Positions 50,706 through 59,912 of a stretch of 64,000 bases of DNA are shown piece after piece (within the stretch, counting starts at the first letter, position 1; every line of letters starts with the position of its first letter). Below the pieces are notes generated by a model, which was not told where the DNA came from, did not search any database, and worked only from the letters and a program-made list of their open reading frames with translations. The position numbers were made by a program, and so were the translations under genes. This stretch comes from CASFRF01 sp031549345 (GTDB lineage Bacteria > Verrucomicrobiota > Lentisphaeria > Victivallales > Victivallaceae): contig JAVBPY010000006.1 of the NCBI GenBank assembly GCA_031549345.1, forward strand, positions 380,140 through 444,139, written 5' to 3'.

Positions 50706-51089
50706 ATGAAACTTAAAATGGAAGATGGCGTACCATTTTATCTGCAAATTGCCGACTTAATCCGGCAGCAGATTCTGGCCGGGCGCTACCGGGCCGGGGA
50801 GAAACTCCCTTCGGTCCGGGATCTGGCGGTGGAGCTGCGGGTTAATCCGAACACTGTTGCGCGGGCTTATATGCTTTTGCAGACGGAGGGGACGCTCGAA
50901 GGCCGCCACGGCGGCGGCAGCTTCGTCACCCAGCCGGAGGACACGACGCGCCTTCTTGCACGGCGCACCGTCGAGGCGGAGCTTCAGAAAGCCATAGACA
51001 GCGCCCGGCGCTTTGGCCTGAAAACCTCCGACATTCGTGAAATTTTTGAAAAAAACCTGCTCTCGACTCCGGAGGACCCGCAACCATGA
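50706..51089 (+). CDS. GntR-family regulator, YtrA subfamily
   Basis: A 127-residue repressor. The winged-helix domain (about residues 8-78) includes LIRQQILAGRYRAGEKLPSV, the typical GntR turn, and NPNTVARAYMLLQTEGTLEG as the recognition helix region. The short C-terminal helical part (about 80-127) with no ligand domain is the mark of the YtrA subfamily, whose members usually control the ABC transporter next to them. The stop overlaps the next gene by 4 bp (ATGA 51086-51089), linking it to the transporter operon. A TACACT/AGTGTA palindrome in its promoter is the likely operator. Confidence 0.9.
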   Translation: MKLKMEDGVPFYLQIADLIRQQILAGRYRAGEKLPSVRDLAVELRVNPNTVARAYMLLQTEGTLEGRHGGGSFVTQPEDTTRLLARRTVEAELQKAIDSARRFGLKTSDIREIFEKNLLSTPEDPQP

Positions 51090-51751
51090 AAATATTCCTG
51101 AAACTGCTGAAGTTCGAGTTGTCCTTTTCTCTGCACTGGGTACAGCTTCTGCTTCTTGTCCTCATGTCGTGCAGTCTTGCGGGTTCTTTTTTCTTTTTCA
51201 AAGACTACAATCTCTCCTTGTTTCTTCTGGTTCTAAGCCCCTTCCTTGTTTCCATGTCCATATATTGCTTCAATCCGCAATATCGTAAAATCCACCACAG
51301 TCTTCCTGCCAATCCATGGATTAGTGGTTTGGTGCTCATCATTACAAGTTATCTGTGCTATTTTCTCGGCCTTCTGCCGCTCATCCTTGTTTCCATATTG
51401 CAGTCCGATGGGTTCGGCTGGCGGGTACTGCCTTTCGCTTTCTTCTGCAACGCCACGTGGTTGTACCTTCATTGTGGCATCAACGAGCTTGAGGAATCAC
51501 TTTGGGCGCCCAAGCTGTTGATCTTCTATTTCAACGTTCCGGTTCTCTTTTTTTCAGTGTTCCAAGACCCCGCTTTTTTTTACCAGCCCTGCTTCTTGAT
51601 TTTTGGACTTTTTCTCCTTGGTAATGCTCTACAGCAATGGTACTACAACTATGCCAGCCATAAGAAAACCCTGTTGATCGATGTACTGGAGATCCTTTTG
51701 ATCATCGCCTCCTGGCTTTATGCCTGGGTGCATTATCACGTGAAACTGTAA
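51086..51751 (+). CDS. Membrane subunit of the GntR-linked ABC transporter, first
   Basis: A 221-residue integral membrane protein with about six hydrophobic segments (near 15-30, 35-60, 75-105, 115-130, 148-165, 170-215). It has no sequence signature that I recognise; the context of regulator, two membrane proteins and ATPase makes it one half of the permease. GC content and codon use look lower than in neighbouring genes, with many Phe and Leu codons in TT-rich runs. It overlaps the regulator gene by 4 bp. The substrate is unknown. Confidence 0.6.
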   Translation: MKIFLKLLKFELSFSLHWVQLLLLVLMSCSLAGSFFFFKDYNLSLFLLVLSPFLVSMSIYCFNPQYRKIHHSLPANPWISGLVLIITSYLCYFLGLLPLILVSILQSDGFGWRVLPFAFFCNATWLYLHCGINELEESLWAPKLLIFYFNVPVLFFSVFQDPAFFYQPCFLIFGLFLLGNALQQWYYNYASHKKTLLIDVLEILLIIASWLYAWVHYHVKL

Positions 51752-51765
51752 CTTGGGAATAAGCT

Positions 51766-52407
51766 ATGCATGATTTTCTGACGATGTTGCGATTGGAGTG
51801 CTCCGCCTTCCGTTGGCCGGTCTGCCTTGTCTTTCTCTGGCCGCTAGCCTTCTATCTGCCGGGGCTAAATCCGCCGGACGATGGAGCCACCATTTACACA
51901 TTGCAAATGGTGATGTTTTTTTCCGGCATGGCCTTCGTTCCGGGGGCGCCCTGGGGCAACGGAATCCAGAAACTCCGTCTGAGCCTGCCGCTCCCGGCGT
52001 GGAAAAGCGGTCTGGCCACCGCCACGGTGGCTTATCTGATGATGCTGGAGTTCGTGCTGGCGCTCGCACCGCTCTATGGGCGGCATGGGTTGGCGTATTT
52101 CTTTTTCTACACCCCGCTCCTCCTTTACTGCTGGACGCTGGCATTCGCCGAATTACCGGAACGGCGTAAGGTATTCCCGTGCCTCCTCCTTTTTCTGGCT
52201 GCCATTTTGCCTCCGTCAATCCACTTCATGATCCCTCAAACGATCTTCGATCAATGGACCTTCTTCCCATTCGGCACGTTCCTTCTCGCTAATTTCCTCT
52301 TCCTCCGGGAGCGGCTTGCCGTCGGAGGGAGGAATCTCGGAGGGACAGTCTGCCTGCAACTGCTGCTGATTGCAAGTGCCTGGCTCTGCGCCTACCTTCT
52401 CCATTGA
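51766..52407 (+). CDS. Membrane subunit of the GntR-linked ABC transporter, second
   Basis: A 213-residue membrane protein with about six hydrophobic segments; KLRLSLPLPAWKSG (about 67-80) is a soluble loop. It starts 14 bp after the first membrane subunit and ends 19 bp before the ATPase gene. It is not obviously similar to the first membrane protein in sequence, so the permease would be a heterodimer. Function is inferred from position only. Confidence 0.6.
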   Translation: MHDFLTMLRLECSAFRWPVCLVFLWPLAFYLPGLNPPDDGATIYTLQMVMFFSGMAFVPGAPWGNGIQKLRLSLPLPAWKSGLATATVAYLMMLEFVLALAPLYGRHGLAYFFFYTPLLLYCWTLAFAELPERRKVFPCLLLFLAAILPPSIHFMIPQTIFDQWTFFPFGTFLLANFLFLRERLAVGGRNLGGTVCLQLLLIASAWLCAYLLH

Positions 52408-52426
52408 ACTTCAACAAGGAATCACT

Positions 52427-53272
52427 ATGGAAAACAAAATTTGCCTTATCGAATTGACCGTATCGTACAATGGAAAAATCGACGCCGTCCACCAACTGAC
52501 GCTGGACATTCCCAGGGGGTGCGCGTTCGCGTTGCTGGGGCGCAACGGTGCTGGAAAGACCACTGTTTTGAAATCCCTCTCCGGCATGCTTGAACCGGAT
52601 GGGGGCGACGTTTCGGTCTTCGGGTACGACCCTTACCGCGACCCGGTGTCGGTCAAAGCCATGCTCGCCTATGTTTCGGACCAGAATCTCTACCCGCTCT
52701 GGATGACAGCGCATCAGGCGCTGGCGCTCCTGAAGGACTTTTTCCCCCGTTACGACGCCGTGCTTGCCGAACGGATCGCCGAAGCGTTCCGGCTCGATCT
52801 CGGAAAAAAACTCAAAACACTGTCGCTCGGGCAATTGCGGCAGTTCAATCTGTTGGCGGCGCTGGTACGGCGGCCGGAGGTGTTGGTGCTGGACGAACCG
52901 ACGATCGGCCTGGACGTTCCGGCCCGGCGGCGGTTCACCGAACTGGTGATCGAGCAAATGGAGCGCGAACACTGTACGGTGATCTATTCGTCGCACCTCA
53001 TTAGCGAACTGGAGGGCGTGGTTGAGAAAATTGCCGTCATCGACCAGGGGAAATTACTGCTGACCGCCGATCTCGAGCAACTGAAAGACTCCATTTTCAG
53101 CGTCACGACGGAGACGCAGTTTGTGCTTCCGCCGGGGCTGGAAATTCTCCGTGAAGAGACTGCAGGCTCCCGCCGCACCTTGCTTGTGCGCGGCGACCGC
53201 AGGCTGCTCGATAGCCACGAAACGGAAGCGCTGGATCTGGAAGAACTGTTCGTCCGCCTCACCGCGGACTAA
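52427..53272 (+). CDS. ABC transporter ATP-binding protein
   Basis: A 281-residue ATPase. Walker A is LGRNGAGKTTV (about 38-48), the signature is LSLGQLRQF in place of the usual LSGGQ (about 130), and Walker B is VLVLDEPTIGLD (about 150), followed by the switch His in VIYSSHLISELE. The C-terminal region resembles drug- and bacitracin-type exporters. ATG 52427 is preferred because AAGGA lies before it; a longer frame upstream lies in the neighbouring gene. The operon with a YtrA-type regulator suggests export of a cell-envelope-active compound. The gene ends 4 bp into the convergent sialidase gene. Confidence 0.9.
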   Translation: MENKICLIELTVSYNGKIDAVHQLTLDIPRGCAFALLGRNGAGKTTVLKSLSGMLEPDGGDVSVFGYDPYRDPVSVKAMLAYVSDQNLYPLWMTAHQALALLKDFFPRYDAVLAERIAEAFRLDLGKKLKTLSLGQLRQFNLLAALVRRPEVLVLDEPTIGLDVPARRRFTELVIEQMEREHCTVIYSSHLISELEGVVEKIAVIDQGKLLLTADLEQLKDSIFSVTTETQFVLPPGLEILREETAGSRRTLLVRGDRRLLDSHETEALDLEELFVRLTAD

Positions 53273-55047
53273 ATGTCGCGCTTGGAGACGGAGGCGATCA
53301 GGACGCCGCATTCATCGGTGTTTTCGGCGATGGATTGCAAATGCAGATAACTGATCTGCAGGGGTGTTTGCGCATGTCCGCCGCAACGGCCGGGAATCCG
53401 GAGTTCGCCGATTTCCACGACGGAGCTTGCGGCATCCAGGTCCCAGCGCAGCGTCAGTTTCAGCCATTCTCCCGGCGTTAATGCCGGAACACCGTTGATA
53501 CGCCCGGCGCTGTCGAGGTTAAACACTGCCGGAGCAAACTCGCCAACGACCGGATCGACCGGGTTGAACCACCGGTCGCAGAGCGACAACTGCAATCCGG
53601 CGCTGCCGGGCGTAAGATACAGTTCGACGGTAACTTCGCCACGGCGTCCCGCCGGAAAATTCCAGACCGCCCCCTGCTTTTCGTGCATCAGCCGGGGATC
53701 GGGGTGGCGGGCGATGCGCAATACTTCGCGCGAGCCCCCGGTCGGGTCCGGCACGGGGGTGGCGCCGAACTGCCGGTTCAAGGAACAGTGCCCGCGGTAG
53801 CCGAGGGTCATGCCGTTGATTCCCTTCAAATACGTGTGCACCGACCAGTCGCGCAGCCCGTTGCGGAAATCGTTGGCGCGGCAGGACTCGTACAGCCATG
53901 TCGGATCAAAGACCACGAACTTGCGGCACAGATGGTGCTGCCCGAACGCCACGAGGATCTTCCGATCCTCCAATTCCAGCAACTGGTTCTGGTGCACGCT
54001 TTTATCGATCTCCAGCGCGGTTCCGCTCAGGCGGAAATCGGCGTCGTTGCGCCGTTCGTTCAAATGGAGTTCGCGGAAGCCGGTCCACGTGTCGCCGCCA
54101 TCCTCGGAGATCGCCGCGTGGATCGCATCGCGGTTGGTGAACATGTCTTCGCCCATCCCGGCGCGTTCCCGCTCCGAAAGGTGCACCTGCAATGCGTGGT
54201 CGACCTCCGGCAACGGGGTGTTGTTGTTCCAGATGGCCAGCATCCGGCCGTCGCGAAGCGTCACCAGATTCGGCATCGTTGCCGTGCCCCAGAAACAGCT
54301 TGGGGCGGGCGTGCTCCAACTGTCGCCGCCGTCGAGCGATTCCGCACGGTAAAAGCAGTCCTGCGAGGTGCGCAAAAGCATGATGAGTTTTCCCGCCGGA
54401 TTTTCCGCGACAATCGGTTCGGCCCCGGGGTTCAGCCAGCGCAGCCCCCGGTGCGGCCAGACGACTTTGTCCGGAACGGGCGTCGGCGAAAGCAGAACAC
54501 GCCGCCAGTTTTCGCCGTTGTCGTCGGAGAGGAGCACGCCGGGGTGGCAGAGCTGGTTGATCGAAACTTGGAAGGGAACGAGAAAACGCCCGTTCCGGCG
54601 CAGCACCAGCGGCTGCCGCTGGACATGCAGAACCTCCGGCCAGATGCGCCGCGCCGTGAACGGCCCGTCGGGGGAGGGTGCCCGAAACAAATACACCCCC
54701 GCTTCCGGACAAAGCCCGGCCCAGAGCGCCGAATAATAATCGTCCGACCCATGGCGGTTTACGCCGCCGTGGCAGTGAAGGACCGTCCAATAATCTCCCC
54801 GTGCCGGATCGAAGACCATGCCGCCGACGGAGGGGATTGCAGCAGGATTCGTCCGCCAACTTAACCCTTCGTCGGAACTTTCCGTGTAGATTTCGTGCGA
54901 GCGGAGCATCCCGTCATCGCCGAGCGCCAGCTCACGTCCGTAGTGGCGGATGCGGCCGTCTGCCAGGCGCATCAAATCGCGGTGGGCGTCTCCGGGCGGC
55001 ACCCCGGTAATCCTGGGGCCGAAAACATCGTGCAGCATAGTGTCCAT
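53269..55047 (-). CDS. Exo-alpha-sialidase-like protein
   Basis: A 592-residue six-bladed-propeller protein. Four Asp-box-type motifs (S-x-D-x-G-x-x-W) are visible: SSDEGLSW, SDDNGENW, SLDGGDSW and SEDGGDTW. The N-terminal RLADGRIRHYGRELALG resembles the start of sialidases, where an Arg-Ile-Pro motif usually stands. A C-terminal part (about 430-592) is likely a carbohydrate-binding or jelly-roll module. The start is placed at ATG 55047, where GGAG lies 8 nt upstream; ATG 55077 has no ribosome binding site. There is no signal peptide. Family is sure as a propeller with Asp boxes; whether it cuts sialic acid is not. Confidence 0.7.
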   Translation of the reverse strand: MDTMLHDVFGPRITGVPPGDAHRDLMRLADGRIRHYGRELALGDDGMLRSHEIYTESSDEGLSWRTNPAAIPSVGGMVFDPARGDYWTVLHCHGGVNRHGSDDYYSALWAGLCPEAGVYLFRAPSPDGPFTARRIWPEVLHVQRQPLVLRRNGRFLVPFQVSINQLCHPGVLLSDDNGENWRRVLLSPTPVPDKVVWPHRGLRWLNPGAEPIVAENPAGKLIMLLRTSQDCFYRAESLDGGDSWSTPAPSCFWGTATMPNLVTLRDGRMLAIWNNNTPLPEVDHALQVHLSERERAGMGEDMFTNRDAIHAAISEDGGDTWTGFRELHLNERRNDADFRLSGTALEIDKSVHQNQLLELEDRKILVAFGQHHLCRKFVVFDPTWLYESCRANDFRNGLRDWSVHTYLKGINGMTLGYRGHCSLNRQFGATPVPDPTGGSREVLRIARHPDPRLMHEKQGAVWNFPAGRRGEVTVELYLTPGSAGLQLSLCDRWFNPVDPVVGEFAPAVFNLDSAGRINGVPALTPGEWLKLTLRWDLDAASSVVEIGELRIPGRCGGHAQTPLQISYLHLQSIAENTDECGVLIASVSKRDI

Positions 55048-55255
55048 GTTCAGTACTCCTGGTATTGAAATTTTCATAAAAGCATGTCGTTTTCTAATAT
55101 GGCCCGCCTTCCATGGTTACGCAAGTTGCTTTTGGCATCTTCAAGGCTGAATTTCGAGGACGCCTTTGTGATAAGAGAACTGGGGAATTGGGCTATTTGG
55201 CTTGGAAAATGACGGGAATAATGAATACAGAAGTTAATATTTTTATATCTTTGCG

Positions 55256-55283
55256 TTGTATTTTCAGCGGTGTGTGCTAGAGT
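55256..55283 (+). promoter_or_regulatory. Possible promoter of the cas operon
   Basis: TTGTAT (55256-55261), 16-bp spacer, TAGAGT (55278-55283), about 40 bp before cas3. Weak match; the surrounding 120 bp are AT-rich, unlike the neighbourhood. Confidence 0.35.
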
Positions 55284-55321
55284 GTAGTCACGAGTCAAAA
55301 TCCATTACTTTTGAAGGTGGA

Positions 55322-57466
55322 ATGAATTACTACGCACACAGCAAGCCGGGTGAGCCGCGTGAGAACTGGCAGTCGCTTGCGGTTCATTCGTACGCGGCCG
55401 GGGAACTGGCGGGAATGTTCGCCGGGGAATTCGACTCCGGGGACTGGGGACAGTTGGCCGGGGAACTGCACGATCTCGGGAAAGCCGGGAAATTCCAGGA
55501 ATACCTGGCGTCGTGCAATGGGTTTGACGATGTAAAATACGATGCGGACGGCAGCAACTCCAACCACGCCGCCGCCGGAGCGCTCTGGGCGGAAGAAACC
55601 TTCAAGCTCCCCGGCCGGATTCTCGCCTACCTGATTGCCGGGCACCACACCGGACTGCCCGACTATGGAGCGCTGGACGTCCGCCTGAAGGGCGAAGGCA
55701 AGGTCAACCTCGACTCCATTCGCCGCAACGCGGCGGATTTTATCGCACAACTGCCTGTTGACATCGGCAAGTTGCCGCCGTGGGTGCGTGTGCACAATAT
55801 GGCTTTCTGGGTGCGCATGCTCTTTTCGTGTTTGGTGGACGCCGACTATTTGGATACGGAAAAATTCATGCAGCCGGAACAAAACCTCCTCCGGGGGGCA
55901 TTTGCCGACATGGGGGAACTGAAGCGCCGTTTTGATGCGCACATGGCGAACTTGGCCGCCAAAGCCGCGCCGACCGAAGTCAACGCCATTCGGCAAACGG
56001 TTCTCGGGTCCTGCCGGGAGGCGGCATTCAAGGAACCCGGGCTCTTTTCCCTGACTGTGCCGACCGGCGGCGGGAAGACTTTGTCCGCGATGGCCTTCGC
56101 GTTGGACCACGCGGTAAAATACAAAAAGCGCCGGATTGTTTACGTCATCCCTTACACAAGCATCATCGAGCAGACGGCGCAGATTTTGCGCGGTATTTTC
56201 GGCGACGATCAAGTCATCGAGCACCACAGCAATCTCGATCCGGCGAAGGAAACGATGCGCTCCCGGCTGGCCGCCGAAAACTGGGACGCGCCCATCATCG
56301 TTACCACGAGCGTGCAATTTTTTGAATCGCTCCACGCCGCGCGTCCTGCTCAATGCCGCAAATTGCACCGTTTGGCCAACAGCGTAATCATTTTGGACGA
56401 GGCGCAGTTGCTCCCGCCGGATCTCCTGAAACCGTGCGTCGAGGCGATCGAGCATTTGACGACCGATTATGGTGTTTCCCTGGTTTTGGCGACCGCCACG
56501 CAACCCGCTTTGTTCGATCTCGCCCCCCGGGAAATCATTCCGGAGGGCTTCGATCTCTATGTAAAGCTGAAACGGACGCAGATTGCGATGCCGGAGGATT
56601 TGATCGCGGGCTGTTCCTGGGAGGCGATTGCCTCGGAACTCAAGGAACACGAGCAGATTTTGTGCATCGTCAACACCAGGCAAGATTGCTACGACTTGTT
56701 TCAATTGATGCCGGAAGGGACAATCCATCTTTCCGCCTCGATGTGTCCCAAGCACCGCACCAAGGTCATCGCGTCGATCAAGACGCGCCTGAAAGCCGGA
56801 GAGCCGATCCGGGTGATCAGCACGCAGCTGGTGGAGGCGGGGGTGGACATCGATTTCCCTGTGGTGTACCGGGCTTTGGCCGGGATGGACTCCATCGCCC
56901 AGGCGGCGGGGCGCTGCAACCGGGAAGGGCGTGCGGCACAGCCGGGGATGGTCAAAGTATTTGTCCCTCCCGAGCCCATCTCCAGGGGATTGCAGGTAAA
57001 GGCGACCGCCGCCACCTGCTCGCGTGCGGCGGTCGGAGGGTTGGATTTCGATTCTCCCGTGGCGTTTACCGAGTATTTTAAGAATTTTTACAGCCGGGTC
57101 AATGCGCATAAGGTGGATTTTCACAAGCTGCTTGTGCTGGATGCTCCGTATATTAAAATCAGCTTCCGCACGGTGGCGGAGAACTTCCGCATGATCGATG
57201 AGGCCGGTATTCCGGTGGTGGTCGATTACGCGGGGAGTGGTACCTGGATCGAGCGTTTGCGGAAAGAGGGTCCCACCCGGGAGATCATGCGGGCCTTGCA
57301 AAGCTACACCGTCAACTTGCGGGAATACCTTGCGAAAGATTGGCTTTTGAACGGCAACCTGGAGGATGTCGCCGGGATTCAGGTCGTAATGCGGAGCGAT
57401 TTATACGACGAAGAGATTGGGTTGGATATTTTCAAGGATCGACAATTTGACGCACATGTACTATAA
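55322..57466 (+). CDS. cas3: CRISPR-associated helicase/nuclease Cas3 (type I-C)
   Basis: A 714-residue effector nuclease-helicase that degrades target DNA. ATG 55322 (MNYYAHSKPGEP) follows a GAAGGTGG ribosome binding site; a longer upstream frame is not used. The HD nuclease domain has the metal ligands in GELHDLGK (His50-Asp51) and HHTGLPDY. The helicase has motif I TGGGKT (248-253), motif II LDEAQ (359-362 for DEAQ), motif III ATATQPA, and motifs V and VI in STQLVEAGVDID and AQAAGRCNREG. All are intact. It heads the cas operon and is followed 9 bp later by cas5. Confidence 0.95.
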   Translation: MNYYAHSKPGEPRENWQSLAVHSYAAGELAGMFAGEFDSGDWGQLAGELHDLGKAGKFQEYLASCNGFDDVKYDADGSNSNHAAAGALWAEETFKLPGRILAYLIAGHHTGLPDYGALDVRLKGEGKVNLDSIRRNAADFIAQLPVDIGKLPPWVRVHNMAFWVRMLFSCLVDADYLDTEKFMQPEQNLLRGAFADMGELKRRFDAHMANLAAKAAPTEVNAIRQTVLGSCREAAFKEPGLFSLTVPTGGGKTLSAMAFALDHAVKYKKRRIVYVIPYTSIIEQTAQILRGIFGDDQVIEHHSNLDPAKETMRSRLAAENWDAPIIVTTSVQFFESLHAARPAQCRKLHRLANSVIILDEAQLLPPDLLKPCVEAIEHLTTDYGVSLVLATATQPALFDLAPREIIPEGFDLYVKLKRTQIAMPEDLIAGCSWEAIASELKEHEQILCIVNTRQDCYDLFQLMPEGTIHLSASMCPKHRTKVIASIKTRLKAGEPIRVISTQLVEAGVDIDFPVVYRALAGMDSIAQAAGRCNREGRAAQPGMVKVFVPPEPISRGLQVKATAATCSRAAVGGLDFDSPVAFTEYFKNFYSRVNAHKVDFHKLLVLDAPYIKISFRTVAENFRMIDEAGIPVVVDYAGSGTWIERLRKEGPTREIMRALQSYTVNLREYLAKDWLLNGNLEDVAGIQVVMRSDLYDEEIGLDIFKDRQFDAHVL

Positions 57467-57475
57467 GGAGTCTTT

Positions 57476-58177
57476 ATGCGAGGATTTGTTTTGGAGTTGG
57501 AGGGGGATTTTGCCTGCTTCAGCCGCCCGGAGATGAAGGTGGAGCGCGTGAGTTACGATGTAATCACCCCGTCGGCCGCGCGCAATATCTTCTGTGCGAT
57601 TTTCTGGAAACCGGCCATCGAGTGGCGGATTAAGAAAATTGAGGTCCTCAAGCCGGTCCGGTGGGCGTCGATCCGGCGCAACGAGGTCTCTCAGGTCGCA
57701 TCGCCGCGCAGCAAGGGCATTTTCGTCGAAGAAGACCGCCAGCAGCGGGCCGGGCTGATTTTGCGCGACGTCCGTTACCGCGTGAGCGCGGAGTTCATCT
57801 TTATCCCGGAAGGCAAACGCCCGAAGGTCTCCAACCCGGTTCCCGAATTCCTCCTTGACCAAGAGGAGGCGGTCGCCGCCGGGCGCAACGATGAAAACGA
57901 AGCCAAATACGCCGCGATCTTCGACCGCCGCGCCACCAAAGGACAATGCTTTATCCAGCCGTATCTTGGCTGCCGGGAGTTTTCCTGCCGCTTCCGGCTG
58001 GTGAAACCGGGTGAAGAACTCGCGCCGCCGATTGCCGAAAGCCGCGATTTGGGCTGGATGCTCTACGACATGGATTATTCTGACCCGAAAGACATTAAAC
58101 CGATGTTTTTCCGCGCGGAAATGAAAAACGGAGTGATCGACGTTCCGGCCCCGGATGGCGAGGAGGTGCGCAAATGA
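57476..58177 (+). CDS. cas5c: Cas5c (Cas5d), crRNA-processing endonuclease of type I-C
   Basis: A 233-residue RAMP-fold protein. In type I-C systems Cas5 replaces Cas6: it cuts pre-crRNA just below the repeat stem and stays bound to the 5' handle. N-terminal GFVLELEGDFACFSRPEM and SYDVITPSAARNIFCAI are characteristic of the Cas5d branch. AAGGAG lies 5 nt before the start. Its stop overlaps the cas8c start by 4 bp (ATGA 58174-58177). The repeat hairpin in the array leaves the 11-nt tail expected for cleavage by this enzyme. Confidence 0.9.
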   Translation: MRGFVLELEGDFACFSRPEMKVERVSYDVITPSAARNIFCAIFWKPAIEWRIKKIEVLKPVRWASIRRNEVSQVASPRSKGIFVEEDRQQRAGLILRDVRYRVSAEFIFIPEGKRPKVSNPVPEFLLDQEEAVAAGRNDENEAKYAAIFDRRATKGQCFIQPYLGCREFSCRFRLVKPGEELAPPIAESRDLGWMLYDMDYSDPKDIKPMFFRAEMKNGVIDVPAPDGEEVRK

Positions 58178-59898
58178 TTTTACATGCGTTGAAGGACTAC
58201 TACGACCGCAAAGCGGCCGATCCGGCGGCGGAGATGGCGCCCCCCGGATGGGAATGGAAGGAGATTTCGTTCATTCTGGAGCTGGCCGCTGACGGCACTC
58301 CGGTAAATTTGTACTCCACCGTGGAGGGTACGGGCAAAGCCAGGCGCGCCAAACGCTATCTGTTGCCGCAGGGTGTGAAAAAAACAAGCGGGGTTTCTTC
58401 CAATTTTCTTTGGGAAACTCCAGTGTATGCGCTGGGGGTCGGCGACGGAAAGGCGAAGGAAAAACACGCTGCCTTTTGTGAAAAAATTACTTCTTTGAGC
58501 GGTGTTCCCGATCCCGGCCTTGCGGCGCTCCGTAAATTTCTCGAATTCCCGGACAAAGACGTTGTGCTGGAAAAATTCGGTGAAACATGGACGACTTGCA
58601 AGGAGGAGGGGGCCAATCTCACCTTTCAGCTCGCCGGAGAAATTGTTACAATCGCCGAAAGTCCCGCCGTTCGTGACGCAATTTCCCGTTTGAGCACGAC
58701 AGGAACGGAGGAAGACGCCATTTGTCTGGTTACCGGCAACCGTGAACCGATTGCGCGGCTGCATACGGCCATCAAAGGGGTCTGGGGCGCGCAAACGTCC
58801 GGAGCCAACATCGTTTCCTTCAATGCGCCCGCGTTCTGCTCCTACGGCAAGGAGCAGAGCTTCAACGCGCCCGTGGGCGCCGGCTCGGTCTTCGCCTACA
58901 CCACGGCGCTGAATACTTTGTTGCACAAGGATTCGACGCAACGCATGCAAGTGGGCGACGCCTCTACCGTTTTCTGGTCGGCCCGCCCTTCGGCGCTGGA
59001 ACTGACCATGCTGGATGTTTTCGGCGAACCGCCCAAGGACGATCCGGATCGGAATACGCGCGCCGTGAAGAGTCTGTACGACTCACCAGAGCATGGCGCA
59101 TTCGCATTGGATGACGCACCGAACATGTTCTATGTTTTGGGCCTTTCTCCCAACGCGTCGCGTATTTCCATCCGCTTCTGGATTGCGGAAACGGTCGAGG
59201 GAATGGCGGGGAATATCCGGCAGCATTTTGAAGACCTCCAGATTGTTCACGGGCCGAAAATGCCGGAGATTCTCCCGCTTTTCCGGCTGCTTGTTTCCAC
59301 CGCGCCTTTAGGCAAATCGGAGAATATTCCGCCCAATCTGTCGGGGGACACCATGCGGGCCATCCTCTCGGGCGGACTCTATCCGCATACATTGCTGCAA
59401 AATGCAATCCTGCGGATTCGCGCCGAACGCGAGATCTCCTACCCCCGCGCGGCTTTAATCAAGGCATATCTTAATCGTTCACTGCGCATAAAAAATCCGA
59501 ATAATGAAAGGATGATTACCATGGGACTGGATCTAGCCAACAAAAATCAGGGGTACCGGCTGGGGCGCTTGTTCGCCACGCTGGAACGCATTCAGGAACG
59601 TGCCAATCCGGGAATCAACGCCACGATCCGCGACCGTTTTTACGGCGCGGCGTCCAGCACGCCGGTTACGGTATTCGGGACTCTTATGCGCCTGAAAAAC
59701 CACCATTTGTCCAAGTTGGACAACCGTGGCGAGGCCGTCAATTACGAAAAACTCCTCGGAGAAATCATTTTCGAGATCAAAAAGTTCCCCTCGCATCTCA
59801 CGCTGGCCGACCAGGGGTTTTTCTCCATCGGTTATTATCACCAGCGCCAGGATTTTTTCACGCCCAAAGAAGATAAAAAAGAAAATACGCAGAATTGA
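58174..59898 (+). CDS. cas8c: Cas8c (Csd1), large subunit of the type I-C Cascade
   Basis: A 574-residue large subunit, recognised by its position, its size and Csd1-like blocks such as CLVTGNREPIARLHTAIKG (about 187-205), SFNAPAFCSYGKEQSFNAPV and FYVLGLSPNASRISIRFW (about 320-337). It reads the PAM and helps unwind target DNA. It overlaps cas5c by 4 bp, and the cas7 start follows 14 bp after its stop. Its 3' part contains a second, in-frame start with its own ribosome binding site at 59521 that would give a free small subunit (listed separately). Confidence 0.9.
   Translation: MILHALKDYYDRKAADPAAEMAPPGWEWKEISFILELAADGTPVNLYSTVEGTGKARRAKRYLLPQGVKKTSGVSSNFLWETPVYALGVGDGKAKEKHAAFCEKITSLSGVPDPGLAALRKFLEFPDKDVVLEKFGETWTTCKEEGANLTFQLAGEIVTIAESPAVRDAISRLSTTGTEEDAICLVTGNREPIARLHTAIKGVWGAQTSGANIVSFNAPAFCSYGKEQSFNAPVGAGSVFAYTTALNTLLHKDSTQRMQVGDASTVFWSARPSALELTMLDVFGEPPKDDPDRNTRAVKSLYDSPEHGAFALDDAPNMFYVLGLSPNASRISIRFWIAETVEGMAGNIRQHFEDLQIVHGPKMPEILPLFRLLVSTAPLGKSENIPPNLSGDTMRAILSGGLYPHTLLQNAILRIRAEREISYPRAALIKAYLNRSLRIKNPNNERMITMGLDLANKNQGYRLGRLFATLERIQERANPGINATIRDRFYGAASSTPVTVFGTLMRLKNHHLSKLDNRGEAVNYEKLLGEIIFEIKKFPSHLTLADQGFFSIGYYHQRQDFFTPKEDKKENTQN
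59521..59898 (+). CDS. cas11c: Cas11c small subunit, internal in-frame start within cas8c
   Basis: In-frame ATG 59521 corresponds to residue Met450 of Cas8c and would give a 125-residue protein beginning MGLDLANKNQGYRLGRLF, mostly helical. AAAGGA at 59507-59512 sits 8 nt upstream. In characterised type I-C systems the small subunit Cas11c is made from exactly such an internal site in cas8c and has about this size. The internal ribosome binding site is visible; translation here is inferred from that precedent. It would supply the two inner-belly subunits of the Cascade complex. Confidence 0.7.
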   Translation: MGLDLANKNQGYRLGRLFATLERIQERANPGINATIRDRFYGAASSTPVTVFGTLMRLKNHHLSKLDNRGEAVNYEKLLGEIIFEIKKFPSHLTLADQGFFSIGYYHQRQDFFTPKEDKKENTQN

Positions 59899-59912
59899 AA
59901 GGAAGTTCCATC

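Noticed and set aside
55295..57301. A 668-codon minus-strand frame opposite cas3
   Set aside because: Shadow of cas3, which has all helicase motifs on the plus strand.
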